Origin: Hyphomicrobiales bacterium
Lineage (GTDB): Bacteria > Pseudomonadota > Alphaproteobacteria > Rhizobiales > Aestuariivirgaceae
Assembly (NCBI GenBank): GCA_014380505.1
Contig: JACMJT010000193.1
Location: forward strand, 1 to 6,853
DNA: 6,853 bases
Reading direction: 5' to 3'
Both the position numbers and the translations under genes were made by a program. Shown here piece after piece: positions 5,527 to 6,853 of this stretch. Position 1 is the stretch's first letter, and each line of letters starts with the position of its first letter. The notes beneath the pieces were generated by a model that had not been told where the DNA came from, ran no database searches, and saw nothing but the letters and a program-made list of their open reading frames with translations.

Positions 5527-6150
5527 GTTGATCTTCACGACGAACAACTGAGGATCTGGTTTCACGCCGGCCACGATGTTTTCGAGTGAGACCGTCGTCC
5601 GCCGGCCCTTGCTGTCAACGATCACCCATTGTTGAAGCGCCTTCTGGGTCTGGTCGAAGACAAGAATCAGTTGACCGCCCAATACTCCTTCCTTGTCCTC
5701 AAGGGTGACGGTGGTCAGTCCTTCGGCCTCCTCAAAGCCCAGGATATTCGTGTCGCGCAGCAGATCGACCTCGTTGCCCAGAACAAGCCGCAGGGGCGTT
5801 TCGGAGAGCGGAAACTGATCGCCCTTTTCCTTGGCGCGGTTCTTGATGGTGAGCCATGTCCCGTCGGCGACGATCAGGAAAGGATTGGGCGGGGCATACT
5901 CAAAGCGCATCTTCCCGGGCTTGCTGATGAAGAATATCCCCCGCGATACATTGCCCTTCGGGCTTATCTGGGAGAAATCGCCCTGCAGATTTTTGAAGCC
6001 ATTGATGTAATCGTTGATGTGCCGGATCGATGTGGCCTGGCCGTCGGTCACCTCGATGGGCTTCGCCGCCAGAGCGAATTCCGGCGTAAGGATCGCCAGG
6101 CCCAAACCGAACGCCGCGAGACGGAACGTTTTTACGACTATGCTGACCAT
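5503..6150 (-). CDS. lolA: Outer-membrane lipoprotein carrier protein LolA
   Basis: Periplasmic chaperone that takes lipoproteins released by the LolCDE transporter and carries them to the outer membrane. From ATG 6150 it has 215 residues, normal for alphaproteobacterial LolA. It begins with a Sec signal peptide: a basic KTFR (7-10), a hydrophobic run about 11-22, and an ALA cleavage signal at 26-28. The mature part shows LQGDFSQ (55-61), the strand GIFFISKPGKMRFEY (71-85), PNPFLIVADG (88-97), FPLSETPLRLVLG (113-125), and the late strands WVIVDSKGRRTTVSL (175-189) and PDPQLFVV (198-205). ATG 6150 is chosen because AGGG lies six bases upstream and gives a clean signal peptide; the frame is open to a GTG at 6213, which would add 21 residues in front of it. 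It lies 64 bp downstream of ftsK on the same strand. A lone TGTAAT (minus strand, 6181-6186) could be a -10 box but lacks a good -35. Confidence 0.92.
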   Translation of the reverse strand: MVSIVVKTFRLAAFGLGLAILTPEFALAAKPIEVTDGQATSIRHINDYINGFKNLQGDFSQISPKGNVSRGIFFISKPGKMRFEYAPPNPFLIVADGTWLTIKNRAKEKGDQFPLSETPLRLVLGNEVDLLRDTNILGFEEAEGLTTVTLEDKEGVLGGQLILVFDQTQKALQQWVIVDSKGRRTTVSLENIVAGVKPDPQLFVVKINRKDKESK

Positions 6151-6214
6151 AACTACCCTTTTTAATCCTGCGATCCGGCGATTACACACGGAATCGAGCC
6201 TAATTTGAGGCACA

Positions 6215-6853
6215 TCAAGCCCTGGCCGAATCTCCCGGCACCATGATCTCGCGCTTGCCGGTGGCGCTCGCAGCCGAGATCAGGCCTTCCTTTTCCATGC
6301 GTTCGATGAGGCTGGCGGCCTTGTTGTAGCCCACCTGCAAACGGCGCTGGACGTAGCTTGTCGATACTTTCTTGTCACGGAGCACCACGGCCACGGCCTG
6401 GTCATAGAGAGCATCCCCCGAGCCGCCGCTCTCTCCGGCGCCGCCCGCCTCGTCGAAGGCATCCTCATCCTGTTCCTCGGTGACGGCTTCCAGATATTCG
6501 GGCGAGCCTTGCGATTTCAGATAGCTTACGATCTTCTCCACCTCGTCCTCGCCGACGAGTGGCCCGTGGAGCCGCGAAATCCGTCCGCCGCCCGCCATGT
6601 ACAGCATGTCGCCGTGGCCGAGCAATTGCTCGGCACCCTGTTCGCCGAGGATGGTGCGGCTGTCGATCTTCGAGGTCACCTGGAAGGAAATGCGGGTCGG
6701 GAAATTCGCCTTGATCGTGCCGGTGATGACATCGACCGAGGGGCGTTGCGTCGCCATGATGACATGGATGCCGGCGGCACGGGCCATCTGAGCCAGACGC
6801 TGCACTGCGCCTTCGATATCCTTGCCCGCCACCATCATGAGATCGGCCATCTC
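6215..6853 (-). CDS. ftsK: FtsK DNA translocase, C-terminal part (gene continues off the right edge)
   Basis: C-terminal 212 residues of the septum-located, ATP-driven DNA translocase that clears and aligns chromosome termini during division. The fragment opens in the Walker B segment (EMADLMM), followed by the motor motif [36 protein letters not shown] and [16 protein letters not shown]. An acidic, Gly-rich linker (about residues 113-137 of the fragment, [19 protein letters not shown]) leads to the gamma winged-helix domain, which binds KOPS sequences and activates XerD. It begins at LYDQAVAVV, has [20 protein letters not shown] and ends near KREIMVP. The membrane domain, the linker and Walker A lie outside the window. 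The stop is TGA at 6215-6217. The next gene on the strand is lolA, as in many alphaproteobacteria. No feature suggests damage. Confidence 0.96.
   Translation of the reverse strand, partial: EMADLMMVAGKDIEGAVQRLAQMARAAGIHVIMATQRPSVDVITGTIKANFPTRISFQVTSKIDSRTILGEQGAEQLLGHGDMLYMAGGGRISRLHGPLVGEDEVEKIVSYLKSQGSPEYLEAVTEEQDEDAFDEAGGAGESGGSGDALYDQAVAVVLRDKKVSTSYVQRRLQVGYNKAASLIERMEKEGLISAASATGKREIMVPGDSARA

Noticed and set aside
6151..6213. Longer lolA from GTG 6213
   Set aside because: It would place 21 residues in front of a clean signal peptide; ATG 6150 has a good AGGG ribosome site.
1..6853. Novel defence, mobile or biosynthetic system
   Set aside because: Every gene belongs to a known housekeeping or envelope family in an order familiar from alphaproteobacteria, with no integrase, transposase, toxin or atypical composition.

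Overview
The window is a high-GC stretch of conserved alphaproteobacterial housekeeping chromosome. Hyphomicrobiales (Rhizobiales) or a close relative is the best fit. The evidence is the gene order ftsK - lolA - xthA - lone cNMP-binding-domain gene - cenR - L,D-transpeptidase - yggS - leuS, a strongly CenR-like OmpR-family regulator, and a palindromic intergenic element built on ATGCCCGGA/TCCGGGCAT, a type common in this class. The species cannot be named from the sequence alone.

Layout from left to right. At 1-1964 (minus) lies most of leuS, the leucyl-tRNA synthetase gene. It runs off the left edge, and its reading frame is broken by an in-frame TAG directly after the KMSK catalytic signature. 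At 2039-2698 (plus), divergent from leuS across a 74-bp gap, is yggS, a PLP-homeostasis protein. Its 3' end overlaps by 59 bp the 3' end of a convergent YkuD-type L,D-transpeptidase gene (2640 to about 3233, minus). At 3303-3989 (plus), divergent from the transpeptidase, is cenR, an envelope response regulator. At 4096-4572 (plus) is a small protein made of a single cyclic-nucleotide-binding domain. At 4567-5373 (minus) is xthA (exonuclease III), whose stop interlocks with the preceding gene's stop in the palindrome CTATAG. At 5374-5502 is a 129-bp spacer holding a three-stem palindromic element. At 5503-6150 (minus) is lolA, the periplasmic lipoprotein carrier. At 6215-6853 (minus) is the 3' part of ftsK, the DNA translocase, which continues past the right edge.

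fts K, lolA and xthA lie in the same direction (ftsK upstream) and may be partly co-transcribed. Envelope functions are concentrated here: lipoprotein sorting (lolA), peptidoglycan cross-linking or remodelling (the L,D-transpeptidase), division and chromosome segregation (ftsK), and an envelope-stress-type regulator (cenR). No gap without a gene exceeds 129 bp. I see no tRNA, rRNA, CRISPR, insertion sequence or phage genes.

I find no convincing evidence of a new multi-gene system. The points most worth a second look are the amber codon in leuS, the cNMP domain whose phosphate-binding Arg is replaced by Tyr, the 59-bp tail-to-tail overlap, and two palindromic structures around the lolA/xthA junction.
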